Assembly (NCBI GenBank): GCA_009741485.1
Contig: CM019217.1
Coordinates: 42,639,700-42,703,699, forward strand
DNA from: Malurus cyaneus samueli
Taxonomy: Eukaryota; Chordata; Aves; Passeriformes; Maluridae
Direction of reading: 5' to 3'
DNA: 64,000 nucleotides
How positions within the stretch are numbered: the first letter of the stretch is position 1; each line of letters opens with the position of its first letter. The notes under the pieces were generated by a model that worked only from the letters and a program-made list of their open reading frames with translations, did not search any database and was not told the DNA's origin. Shown here one piece after another: positions 54,299 to 61,540 of this stretch. Both the position numbers and the translations under genes were made by a program.

Positions 54299-54667
54299 CT
54301 TACTTGATGTCCTCCCAGACGGCGGGGCCGTAGTTGCGGATGACGAGCAGCTCCAGGGCGTGATTGACGAAGCCGTACTGCGGGGCAGAGCGAGCCGGCG
54401 GCACGGTCAGGCACAAGGAGGCACAGGACGGCACAGGAGTCCCTTCCCCCGCCCCGCAGCATCCCACCCTACCCTTCCCATCACCCCGGCGGCAAGCGAC
54501 CCCACCGAAACATCACCCCATCTCCCCCCGGAAAAAAAAAGGGCTGGGGCCCGGCTTCCCGCTTCCCCAGTGGATTCAGCCCCGTTGCTCCCCCCACGGG
54601 CCCGGTGCCGGGCAGAGCGGACGCGCCCATGCCCGGGCAGGGCGGGAGGCCCGGCGGAGCTCACCAT
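15400..54667 (-). CDS. GUCY1B1: soluble guanylate cyclase beta-1 subunit (14-exon gene)
   Basis: Complete gene for the haem-bearing subunit of the cytosolic NO receptor, which with alpha-1 converts GTP to cGMP. The exons (join 54667-54665, 54377-54304, 38915-38815, 37804-37686, 33254-33057, 25213-24983, 24591-24475, 23715-23582, 23433-23236, 21547-21310, 20510-20370, 19241-19087, 18790-18664, 15423-15400) join in frame to 619 codons, all with GT-AG introns. Domains: H-NOX about 1-190, with proximal haem ligand His105, the Y135-x-S137-x-R139 haem-propionate motif, and Cys78 and Cys122; PAS/H-NOXA about 205-350; coiled coil about 350-405; catalytic about 410-610, with Glu473, Cys541, Asn548 and Arg552 at the substrate-pocket positions. 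Gly426 stands where metal-binding class III cyclases have Asp, as expected because alpha-1 supplies the metal ligands. The start is the only ATG that splices to the conserved [10 protein letters not shown] segment. GUCY1A1 lies upstream in the same orientation. Confidence 0.97.
15424..18663 (-). other. GUCY1B1: GUCY1B1 intron 13 (3.2 kb)
   Basis: AT-rich intron with no repeat family or internal gene recognised. A - strand open frame at 16068-16343 has no family motif. Confidence 0.8.
18664..18790 (-). CDS. GUCY1B1: GUCY1B1 exon 13 (residues 570-612)
   Basis: 127 nt; acceptor TCTTTCAG, donor GTATGAG. It encodes [34 protein letters not shown] and SRKSTETE. Reading through the donor would add one Val and stop (TGA), a possible but unlikely alternative end. 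Confidence 0.95.
19087..19241 (-). CDS. GUCY1B1: GUCY1B1 exon 12 (residues 519-569)
   Basis: 155 nt; acceptor CTAAAG, donor GTGAGT. It encodes [36 protein letters not shown] and [11 protein letters not shown]. Cys541 (guanine recognition), Asn548 and Arg552 (transition state/phosphate) are present. Length and phase match the corresponding GUCY1A1 exon at 63523-63677 exactly. Confidence 0.97.
19242..20369 (-). other. GUCY1B1: GUCY1B1 intron 11 (1.1 kb)
   Basis: GT-AG intron between the two halves of the catalytic domain. Nothing else was recognised in it. Confidence 0.85.
20370..20510 (-). CDS. GUCY1B1: GUCY1B1 exon 11 (residues 472-518)
   Basis: 141 nt, 47 codons; acceptor TTCATAG, donor GTTAGT. 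It encodes [17 protein letters not shown] and [18 protein letters not shown]. Glu473, one of the guanine-specifying residues, is intact. Confidence 0.97.
20511..21309 (-). other. GUCY1B1: GUCY1B1 intron 10 (0.8 kb)
   Basis: GT-AG intron. A short CACACA/TATA-type simple stretch lies at about 20860-20890. No gene seen. Confidence 0.85.
21310..21547 (-). CDS. GUCY1B1: GUCY1B1 exon 10 (residues 392-471, catalytic start)
   Basis: 238 nt; acceptor CTGTGCAG, donor GTAAGC. It begins with the class III cyclase signature [14 protein letters not shown] and continues [19 protein letters not shown] and [15 protein letters not shown]. Gly426 in FSGIVGF replaces the catalytic Asp of metal-binding subunits, which is normal for beta-1. 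Confidence 0.97.
21548..23235 (-). other. GUCY1B1: GUCY1B1 intron 9 (1.7 kb)
   Basis: AT-rich GT-AG intron; no gene or repeat family recognised. Confidence 0.85.
23236..23433 (-). CDS. GUCY1B1: GUCY1B1 exon 9 (residues 326-391, signalling helix)
   Basis: 198 nt; acceptor ATTGCAG, donor GTAAGA. It encodes [19 protein letters not shown] and then the long coiled coil ([34 protein letters not shown]). The coiled coil pairs with alpha-1 and relays the haem-state change to the catalytic domains. Thr392 is split across intron 9. Confidence 0.97.
23582..23715 (-). CDS. GUCY1B1: GUCY1B1 exon 8 (residues 282-325)
   Basis: 134 nt; acceptor ATCACCAG, donor GTACTT. PAS-domain C-terminal half: [19 protein letters not shown], then [19 protein letters not shown]. 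Ser326 is split across intron 8. Confidence 0.97.
23716..24474 (-). other. GUCY1B1: GUCY1B1 intron 7 (0.76 kb)
   Basis: GT-AG intron; no internal feature recognised. Introns 6 (24592-24982) and 8 (23434-23581) nearby are shorter and equally plain. Confidence 0.85.
24475..24591 (-). CDS. GUCY1B1: GUCY1B1 exon 7 (residues 243-281)
   Basis: 117 nt, 39 codons; acceptor TTCTAG, donor GTAACT. It encodes the middle of the PAS/H-NOXA domain: [39 protein letters not shown]. Confidence 0.97.
24983..25213 (-). CDS. GUCY1B1: GUCY1B1 exon 6 (residues 166-242)
   Basis: 231 nt, 77 codons; acceptor TTTCTCTAG, donor GTTAGT. It covers the end of H-NOX ([10 protein letters not shown]), an acidic flexible linker ([19 protein letters not shown]) and the start of the PAS/H-NOXA domain ([19 protein letters not shown]). 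Confidence 0.97.
29433..29663 (-). other. short ORF with signal-peptide-like start, unsupported
   Basis: 76 codons on the same strand as GUCY1B1, inside intron 5. A hydrophobic run ([15 protein letters not shown]) follows the second Met, and the rest is polar with two further cysteines. No family is recognised. There is no promoter, flanking exon or poly(A) evidence, so chance is the default reading. Confidence 0.12.
29940..30112 (+). mobile_element. CR1-type LINE 3' end
   Basis: Contains 'ggagcactggcacctgctgt', 'tctatccctagaggtagttg', 'ctttaggtggctgggcttca' and the terminal 'ctcttccaacctcagccatt' followed by 'ctgtaac', the CR1 3' UTR pattern. The canonical 8-bp terminal repeats are eroded. 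It is a 5'-truncated, old copy in GUCY1B1 intron 5, antisense to that gene. Boundaries are approximate. Confidence 0.8.
33057..33254 (-). CDS. GUCY1B1: GUCY1B1 exon 5 (residues 100-165, haem ligand exon)
   Basis: 198 nt, 66 whole codons; acceptor TTCCAG, donor GTAATG. It carries the haem-defining residues: His105 in [16 protein letters not shown], Cys122 in FRCTD, and the Y-x-S-x-R motif in [10 protein letters not shown] (Tyr135, Ser137, Arg139). It also carries Ile145. All the key NO-sensing residues are intact. Confidence 0.98.
33255..37685 (-). other. GUCY1B1: GUCY1B1 intron 4 (4.4 kb)
   Basis: GT-AG intron inside the H-NOX coding region. No nested gene, RNA or repeat family recognised. 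Confidence 0.85.
37686..37804 (-). CDS. GUCY1B1: GUCY1B1 exon 4 (residues 60-99)
   Basis: 119 nt; acceptor AACTAG, donor GTAAG. It encodes [19 protein letters not shown] and [20 protein letters not shown]. Cys78, a haem-pocket-side cysteine discussed as redox- and inhibitor-sensitive, is present. Confidence 0.97.
37805..38814 (-). other. GUCY1B1: GUCY1B1 intron 3 (1.0 kb)
   Basis: GT-AG intron with nothing further recognised, apart from an ATTC-rich simple stretch at about 38427-38446. Confidence 0.85.
38815..38915 (-). CDS. GUCY1B1: GUCY1B1 exon 3 (residues 26-59)
   Basis: 101 nt; acceptor TTTTAG, donor GTAAGT. It encodes [19 protein letters not shown] and [14 protein letters not shown] of the H-NOX domain. 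Asn60 is split across intron 3. Confidence 0.97.
40955..41038. repeat. AT-rich simple sequence (AAT/TTA)
   Basis: About 80 bases with almost no G or C, built from AATAATT and ATATAA units, in GUCY1B1 intron 2. Confidence 0.8.
50486..50806 (+). other. small secreted-protein-like ORF, unconfirmed
   Basis: 106 codons on the + strand, antisense within GUCY1B1 intron 2. The N-terminus looks like a signal peptide: a basic n-region (MKSVFSAK), a hydrophobic core ([16 protein letters not shown]) and a plausible cleavage region near VREA. The mature part has paired cysteines (ACFHC, ERCTC). No family recognised. No clear TATA box, flanking exon or poly(A) site was found, and chance ORFs of this length occur. 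It remains a candidate only. Confidence 0.2.
53100..53205 (+). mobile_element. CR1-type LINE 3' fragment
   Basis: 'tggactagatgacctccaga' followed by 'ggccccttccag' is the characteristic CR1 3' end, with a decayed 'ttctg..' tail after it. Short and diverged, lying in GUCY1B1 intron 2 near the promoter. The left boundary is uncertain. Confidence 0.7.
54269..54299. repeat. (CAGA)7 microsatellite at an intron 2 donor
   Basis: Seven perfect CAGA units (54269-54296; TCTG on the gene strand) begin only a few bases inside intron 2, next to the exon 2 donor GTAAGT at 54303. Confidence 0.9.
54304..54377 (-). CDS. GUCY1B1: GUCY1B1 exon 2 (residues 2-25)
   Basis: 74 nt after a CCCCGCAG acceptor, encoding the H-NOX N-terminus: [24 protein letters not shown]. 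Position 20 is Ala, where I recall Glu in mammals. It ends 'ATCAA' before GTAAGT, and Lys26 is split across the intron. A CAGA/TGTC tetranucleotide tract begins a few bases into intron 2. Confidence 0.96.
54665..54667 (-). CDS. GUCY1B1: GUCY1B1 exon 1, coding part (Met1 only)
   Basis: The initiator ATG lies in a good Kozak context (GGCACCATGG) and is immediately followed by the donor GTGAGC, so exon 1 codes for a single residue. The 5'UTR extends to higher coordinates in the CpG island. If intron 1 (287 bp) were retained, the frame would run into intron and stop at 54407-54409. Confidence 0.88.
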
Positions 54668-54754
54668 GGTGCCGCCGTCGCCGCCGCCGCCAGGATGGGC
54701 CCGGCCGCTCCGCACCTCCCCGGCCGCCGCCGCCCGAGTGGCACCCGCCGGCAG

Positions 54755-54821
54755 CCAATGGCGAGCGGGCCCGCCCGACGGGCCAATGGCGAGCGCGGCC
54801 GCCGCGCTCTCCTCCAATCAG
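54755..54821 (-). promoter_or_regulatory. GUCY1B1: three CCAAT boxes upstream of GUCY1B1
   Basis: CCAATGGCGAGCG occurs twice (54755-54767 and 54783-54795, 28 bp apart), and CCAATCAG follows at 54814-54821. All three share one orientation, reading as ATTGG on the gene strand, and lie about 90-150 bp before the start codon. CCAAT-binding factor (NF-Y/CBF) has been reported to drive the human beta-1 promoter, so conserved use is plausible. Confidence 0.7.
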
Positions 54822-54950
54822 AGGCGGAGGCGGGACCGCAGGAGCTGAGGGCCGCGCGGGGGCGGGCGGGGGCCGGGCACCGCCTGGGGCGGGGGCGGCG
54901 GGGCCGTGTCCGACGGGGCCGGGGACTGATCCCAGAGTCAGGGACATTCC

Positions 54951-57900
54951 TGCAGTACCCATCCTGCACACAGTGCTTGGGGACCTACCTGCAGGGCAAC
55001 GAGCGCCTGCCCTGCTGTCACTTCCCTCTGCAGCGGTTGGCTTCCCAACGATGCTTCAGTTGTTTCCTCCACCAATGCAAACACTTAACTTTAAGGAAGA
55101 CGAATGTCCCCAAGAAAGGGAAGAATCTGAGACGCAACTTGATCGCAGACATTTCTGTTCCTGTGCATTCATTTTTCAAAGGCCCGTGGAGTTAAAAGCA
55201 GAATAATGAGTGTTTTCAGTAATGGGGGTTTCTTGTGTGTTTTTCATTCCCTGTCGGGTGTCAGTGTGGTTGAACACTGCACTGTATCAGTAACCTACTG
55301 AACATGGATTCTTTGAGGATTCTTTGAGTAAGGTACAGCACTTTTACAAGAGTTTCTGAGCGGAAAAAGCCAATTGGGAAATAATAGACTTTATCATTTG
55401 TTATCATATACAAAGAATAAAAAAAGATAATACATCATTTGATAAACCCATATGAATGTTGTAGTTACATCGTTGTGTGCCTGCTGTAGTGAATCTACAC
55501 TACAAGAAGACCTAAGACAACATCTGGGACTTTTGTCCTCCAGTGTTGCTGAAAGTCTTCTTCACACATTTATAAAACAGTTTTGAAGATACAAACATCA
55601 AGGAACTCCTGGCAACACATCTCAGACAGGAAATAAGTTGACTGTGTTGAGAATTGGTGTAAAAAAATCCCCATTCTTCACAGTTTTCAAGGAAATCCAC
55701 TTGCTCAGTTTGTATATGGGGTAAGCCCTCATGCTTGTAAAGATTTAAAGAGATTACATTAAATTCTTTCTGGTTACGGTTTTCAGAAGGTAGATTATCC
55801 TGTAATTTTGAGTGACACGTTCAAAAGTGCTGATATCTACAGTGGTCAAAATTGCCTTAAGCAAATACAAAATTGCCCTTCTGATTTGGTTCAGGCTTAG
55901 TGGGTTGCATTTGCAGGATGTTTGTGTGATTAACCCATTATAATACAAATTTGTAAAATGTGAAAACAGCATGGGCAGAGTAAAAGCAGACAGTGATTGA
56001 CTTAGTTTTCTAAATCAGGGATCCCCTTGTCAAAGTAAGTACATGCCAAACTGAGCTGTTAATACTGAACTGTTTTCAAGACCCAGCCATGTCAGACTGT
56101 TAGGCCACATGCATTATGCACATCACACAAACGTCTGGACTGTATCTGATGCACTTCCAAAGCCTGCAGCTTATTCCACTGTAGCACACTGTCATATTCC
56201 CATTTGGGGACCCTCATGCACTAGGTACATGCTATCCTAATTTGAGATGCTGACTTCATCTAGCAATTCTTGGTGAGATTCATGAAAGCAAAAAGTAGCA
56301 TAGGATTCTTTTATGCTGTATGAAAGGGCAGTTGTTGAGACAGTAACTTTGAGAAAACCACTAGCTGGCCAAGAACATCTACTTTCAGCTCAATATGGTT
56401 TGTGTTAATACACAAGCACTATAAAACAAAGGAAGTGTTTTAATTAGTTGCATTTTTTACTTTGGACTCCGCTTTTGAAGTTTATGTTGTTACTGAAATC
56501 CTGAATAAAAAAAAGCTACCTTATATGGTATTGCTAGATTCCACTTACTAAACACGGAGTTACTTTACTGAGATTGGACTGAATTATAGGTATTTTCCAG
56601 TTATGGTCTGAGACTTGACATTTGGAATGGTCATAATAATACTCCTCAGGGGCAGAAATACCCTCTTAAATTCAGTTCCACAAGAATCATTATTTCTACT
56701 ACACCACTATATGCTTTTCTACTATGCCATTACTTTAATTTTTCAGTGCTGGTATTGACAAGCTATGATGAAACAGCCATGTGTGGCTGACATATGTCCA
56801 TGCTGTTCTGTAATGCAGTAATACTATACATTTGTGAAACTGAGTGTTCTATTGCATCCTCTTTTAAGAGGAATGTAATCTTAGCCATGCTGAGCAAACT
56901 AATCATATACCCAAATTTTCCCTAATATCATCTGCAATCAGTGGAAAGACTCCTGTTCATTTTCACATGCTTGTAGTCCAAAGCCCCTGGGAATGCCTTT
57001 GTCCTTGATACTTCTGCGGCAGGTTTTGTTTGGGCTGAAAAGTCAGAACCATAGAAATGTACCTATGTCTGAATCCACCCCTTTCCACATCCTTGGGATG
57101 CTACTGCATCTATTCTCTGTTATTTCCCATTACATGCTGCTGTGTGTGCAGGATATGCATTTGCTGTACTGGCACAAAAATTTGTAATTTTGTATGCTCA
57201 AAAAATGAGAAGCAATTTTAGCACAGATCTTCAAAGGCCATCTTATAATGGGACTGCAAAGTAATGTTCTCATTTACATTTATATTAGGAAACCACTGGC
57301 TTGACTTTGCTTTCAGCATGGAAATCTGCGGAAGCAGATGAGGCACACAACTTTATAAGGTTGTTTACTTTGTTTCAGATTCTTTCACCGTTTATTGTTT
57401 CTTTGACTGGCTTTCCAGCTTGATGTTCCACCCTAGCTGCATATTTAACATTCAGATCCTACTGCTTGTGCTCAGGAGAGTGTGTTGCATCTGGACATAG
57501 CAAAGGTTCCAGAATCATTGATTATCTTCCCTCTTTTATTTGTGTTTCAGCATCAGAGCAATGCTCAGTAACATAAGACAGTGACTTTTACCCTCTCTTT
57601 GCTCTGAAGAAAAGGGCTTCCAAAGAACACATGAAAATAGGATTGGAAAAGTTAAAAAATAGATATATCTGATTATTTCCTACCTATGCAGTTATGAGCA
57701 GTCACAGGTGGCTTTAGAACTCTCAAAAGACTGTTGTGTCACACATCTTGTAGACTTTTAGAGGCAGAAAAGTGAAACCTGCTTCTCATTTCAGAAACTT
57801 AAATTTGGTTCCTGCCAAGCTGACTTATAGCAAACTGGAGCAAAGCTTTGAAAGCAACTCAGTACCTTGTACACTCTGTGGCAAACAGCCACAAAAGTCA

Positions 57901-60569
57901 TTGGTGTTGCAGGAAACAAATCTCCCACTGCTTTTGCAGAACAATGAGCAGGCATTAAAAAAATGGTAGCAGCTAGAGTGGCCTGTGAGGCTGTAGGATG
58001 GGTGGGGTTTGAAAAAGAGTCTCCTTGCCAAGATTCAAGAGCAATTCCCTTAATTCTGATGCCTTTCAGTTGGAAATACTGATTTTGTCTCCTCTACTAT
58101 TAATTGCAGCTGTTTCTAAAAGGACTGCAAAAGAAAATTATGGGAGAAATAAACTGGGTTTGGGGGAGGTCCAAATTCTGCCTTCACAAGTTTTCCCAGG
58201 AAGAAGCAGATGTGTCCCAGGGGCTCAATTATCTGTGAGCTTCACTGTTCTGTCAGTTTCTGTGACTCCCTTTGCTTTGGTTTTGCACAGCAGTTCAGAG
58301 AGAAAAAAAGCATCAGCTCCACACTAATTGCGCTTCCTCTGACACCAGCAATGCAAATTTTTTTCCAACATCTCTCTGAAATCTTATCAGGTCATGCTTG
58401 AACGAAATAAAATTAGTTGACTTCTTTGGGTATAGCTTTCACATTAGCTATGTCAGTGTTAAGATTCAAAAGACCCACTTTTTATTTGAAGGGCCATTTA
58501 CACTTCTTTGGCAAAGAAAATGCAGGGTGATAAAAATGCATATTCCATCAAACAGTGTAATCTGAACAGGAATCAGCCACACAGAATCTTCATGAATTAA
58601 AAAAATAAAATTTCACATCTAAATTTGTTTCTGGACCCAATACTAAGGTATTTTTATATTTATATAAATACCATTGCGTAGTCTCCAAAAATTTCCACAG
58701 TATAATACACTGTACTACAGAAGACATCAACTTAAAAACAATTCCAAAATGTCCCAGAATTGCATCAGTTAAATTGCCTTCCTTTTGTTTATCTTGATAA
58801 TTTGCTTATTAGCTGATTCTTTTTTTTCACTTTAAGTGAAATGATTAGTTAAAAAGTAAAAAGGAGTATGTAAGATGTAAGTGAAAAAATCAATTAAAAT
58901 ATTTGCTCCTTATTAAATACATATTTACTCAGCAAAAATCCTTAAATGCAGGAACAGCTTCAGTGAGATCTAAATTTTTTAATTATGCTTAAAGCTAAAC
59001 AGACTTTTGGAGGTTTTTGTAGAACAGGTCTGAACACAAGTACATTTTAAAGCAGTTTCTAAATCCTATTTACTTCACTAAGACTTAAGCACGTTGCTTT
59101 CTGTATACACTTCAGCACCTTATCAGAATTCTTGCCTGAAGGTTGACACCACTAAGGAATGTATCAAGAACTGCCACAATGAACACCCTATTTAATGACA
59201 GATCTATATGGAATCTAGCTTTGAGCAGGCTGTCATTCAGTCCAGCAAGAGTTCTCTTCTAGAGACAAAAGCAAATTCCCTCTTAAATGTCCCTCCCATT
59301 CAGTAGATCTGAGAAAGCAACTCTTTTTATTTAAAAGCCTATTTATTTTTAAACATTCAATAAGTGACAGGGACGGATAGATTCATACTGACCTCAGTCA
59401 TTTCTGGTGTAAATAACATAAGCCTACTGAACGTTCATTAGTAAAATACTCCCACATTTCTATATCCAGAGGCACCCAAATGAGACTGCTAGTGACCGCT
59501 GGGCATTTCTCTCAACAGAATTTCCTGGCCAATATAAAATTGGAAAGATCCCAAGATTCGCATAGTTCTTGTTTCCTTAAAACTCTGCAGCCAGAAGTGT
59601 TAAATACATGTGCTTGTATATGTGTGCGTGTATATGTCTGGTGTGTATATATCAGATGTGTTCATATATAATACACTTTCAGGTTCAATTTTTGTGCCAC
59701 AGAACTATTTCTAAGCATCTTAGATGGATATAGTAGACTTCAAGAAGAATTCAATGTTTCAAGTTTTGTTCAAATGCTCTTTACAGGAAATCTGAATTGA
59801 AATATGGTTTTAAAATGTTCTTAATGCTAGTCTCTTATAAGGACTTCTCTCAAGACTCTGACGGTACATGTATGAGTTTCTACCAAAAAACAGTCGTATA
59901 AAATGGTATAATGAGCTTAAGAATGCACCAGTCAAGATCAGAAAATGAACAAAATGGCACTTTAGTCTAATGCAATTGCTCCCTGTAAATATTAAGAGAG
60001 CAAAATCTGATTTAGTGGCAAGTTGTTTGGAGACTTTTATGGTTTGATATGCCAAACCTCCAAGAGCTGAAGAGGTTAGAATAATACTAGTTGATCCTAC
60101 TGGGAGTAGTAGTATGTGTGTAAGTCATGCAGTTCTCCAGCCTGCAGTTGGGCTCAAACTGTACAGTACAGAGGAATTTCTGGGCAGATGGATCTGCTAG
60201 TTAGAGAGGTGGAATCCTAAACTCAGAACTCTTAACTAACTCTATTCTGCCTGCTCCAGAGGCAAAGCCTTTAGAATTTCCCACTCATTCCCTCATCCAC
60301 AACAGAAAGGTTTGTACTGCAGTACTATTAGTCTTTGTAAATGTGTTCGTATGCATTTTAAAACATTTCTCTTCACCTGGCAACTTTAATGTGAGCACAT
60401 AATGAGTTCCATAACGCGTCACCACCCACGTTGCATCTTTGAATAAGGACTATAGCTTTAAGCTGGTGTGCTTCTATTTCATATACTCTGACTGGAATTT
60501 AATTTCTAAGCAAACATTCCATAGCATGTTTTATTACACTTCTGTTAAAACATTTCAAATTTAAATGAC
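54951..60569. other. intergenic between GUCY1A1 3' end and GUCY1B1 promoter
   Basis: About 5.6 kb between the tandem cyclase genes. No exon with family motifs, RNA gene or full repeat was recognised. A + strand open frame from the CpG island continues to 55206 at normal composition. TG/TATA-type simple sequence occurs at about 59605-59665. Confidence 0.55.
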
Positions 60570-61338
60570 AACAAAAAGAAAACATTTATTGCTGTAATAC
60601 ATAATAACAAGTGGTATTATTATTTTTAAGTATTTTAAAAACCCTAAGAACTAAAATAGTTTGATGATTACAGAGATGCTAGTATGTGATTATACAGTAT
60701 TTTAATCTATAGTCATTTTATACACAAAGTTCATGAAACAGTAAGCAGCAACTCTGTTACGCCTGTGTATTAGCTACAATTAGCAGCCTGATCCAGAAAA
60801 TGCTGAGCACCCTCATACTTTGACCAGTCAGTGTGAAAAGATGGTCAGCAGCTTCTAGGATGGGGCCCAAATGATGCACTGGAAGGAGTATGTGATGGCA
60901 ATGACAATATTTTAATGGACATTTTCTTATGGAATCTCTAGGAAAATACATTTTCATAGTCATCGATAAGCACCAGCTCACAACACTGCATGTGGCTGCA
61001 TCACTTGCACATTACATTTCCCGACAAACTGCATATACAATACATCTAGAATTCTCAGTACAGAGAGAACTGTAGCACTTACAAATTACCACAGGGAAAA
61101 TACAGTTTATAGTAGCATTTCCAACAGTGACATTGCAACATTACTTTAGCGACTATGTCCCTTATGCAAAGGAAAAATAACAAGTAGTCAGTGACATACT
61201 TCCTGAAATTTTAATACTGGCTTTCAGGTGTTAACAATCTAAAGTGCTTACATGTTTCATACAGATTTAAAAATTTTCAATTTATACAAAAAATTCAAAT
61301 ATTTATAAATTTATTCTATACATTTGTGAATGTACAAT
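60570..61338 (-). other. GUCY1A1: GUCY1A1 3'UTR (inferred)
   Basis: Non-coding AT-rich sequence from the GUCY1A1 stop to the candidate poly(A) site. The extent is inferred. Confidence 0.5.
60585..60590 (-). terminator. GUCY1A1: candidate GUCY1A1 poly(A) signal
   Basis: AATAAA on the - strand is followed by TGTTTTCTTTTTGTTGTC, a strong T/GT-rich downstream element. It would give a 3'UTR of about 0.77 kb. A hexamer at about 61311, only about 25 nt after the stop, and others near 59336 are alternatives. Confidence 0.5.
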
Positions 61339-61540
61339 TTAGTCTATTCCTGTTTCCTCACCAAAAAAATTGGCATTGCCATCTCCCAAATCTCTCTTTT
61401 GAAACCAAGTCTGTGAGTTTGTTCCTTGAGTATAAGAATCCAGAAAATAGCAAATTCCAGGGATATCACTTGGAAAATTTGGTGGAAGCTCTTCTCTTGA
61501 GCGTGGTGTGAACACAAAACCTGGGTATTCCTTTAACAAC
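61339..61540 (-). CDS. GUCY1A1: GUCY1A1 last coding exon
   Basis: 202 coding nt after the acceptor TTTTTGTTCTAG. It starts [18 protein letters not shown] (Arg split with the previous exon), continues [15 protein letters not shown] and [14 protein letters not shown], and ends in TAA. Confidence 0.96.

Larger units (their letters stand above)
38916..54303 (-). other. GUCY1B1: GUCY1B1 intron 2 (15.4 kb)
   Basis: The large first major intron, a common location for enhancers (inference). It contains a GC-raised patch (39745-40130), an AT-only stretch (about 40955-41038), unidentified + strand open frames at 44775-45164 and 50486-50806, a perfect 8-bp-stem hairpin at 51541-51561, a CR1 fragment (about 53100-53205) and the CAGA microsatellite at its 5' splice site. 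No known gene is nested in it. Confidence 0.85.
53990..54950. promoter_or_regulatory. GUCY1B1: CpG island at the GUCY1B1 promoter
   Basis: About 0.95 kb of very GC- and CpG-rich DNA in an otherwise AT-rich window. It covers exon 1, intron 1, exon 2 and the upstream region. It contains several GGGGCGGG-type GC boxes upstream of the start (about 54855-54905). The expected promoter type is TATA-less and broad. Confidence 0.9.

Noticed and set aside
53817..54848. 343-codon + strand ORF, and overlapping 136-196-codon ORFs on both strands in the CpG island
   Set aside because: They overlap GUCY1B1 exons antisense or out of frame. The runs of Arg, Pro, Gly and Ala and the QTDRQTDR segment are explained by GC content and the CAGA microsatellite.
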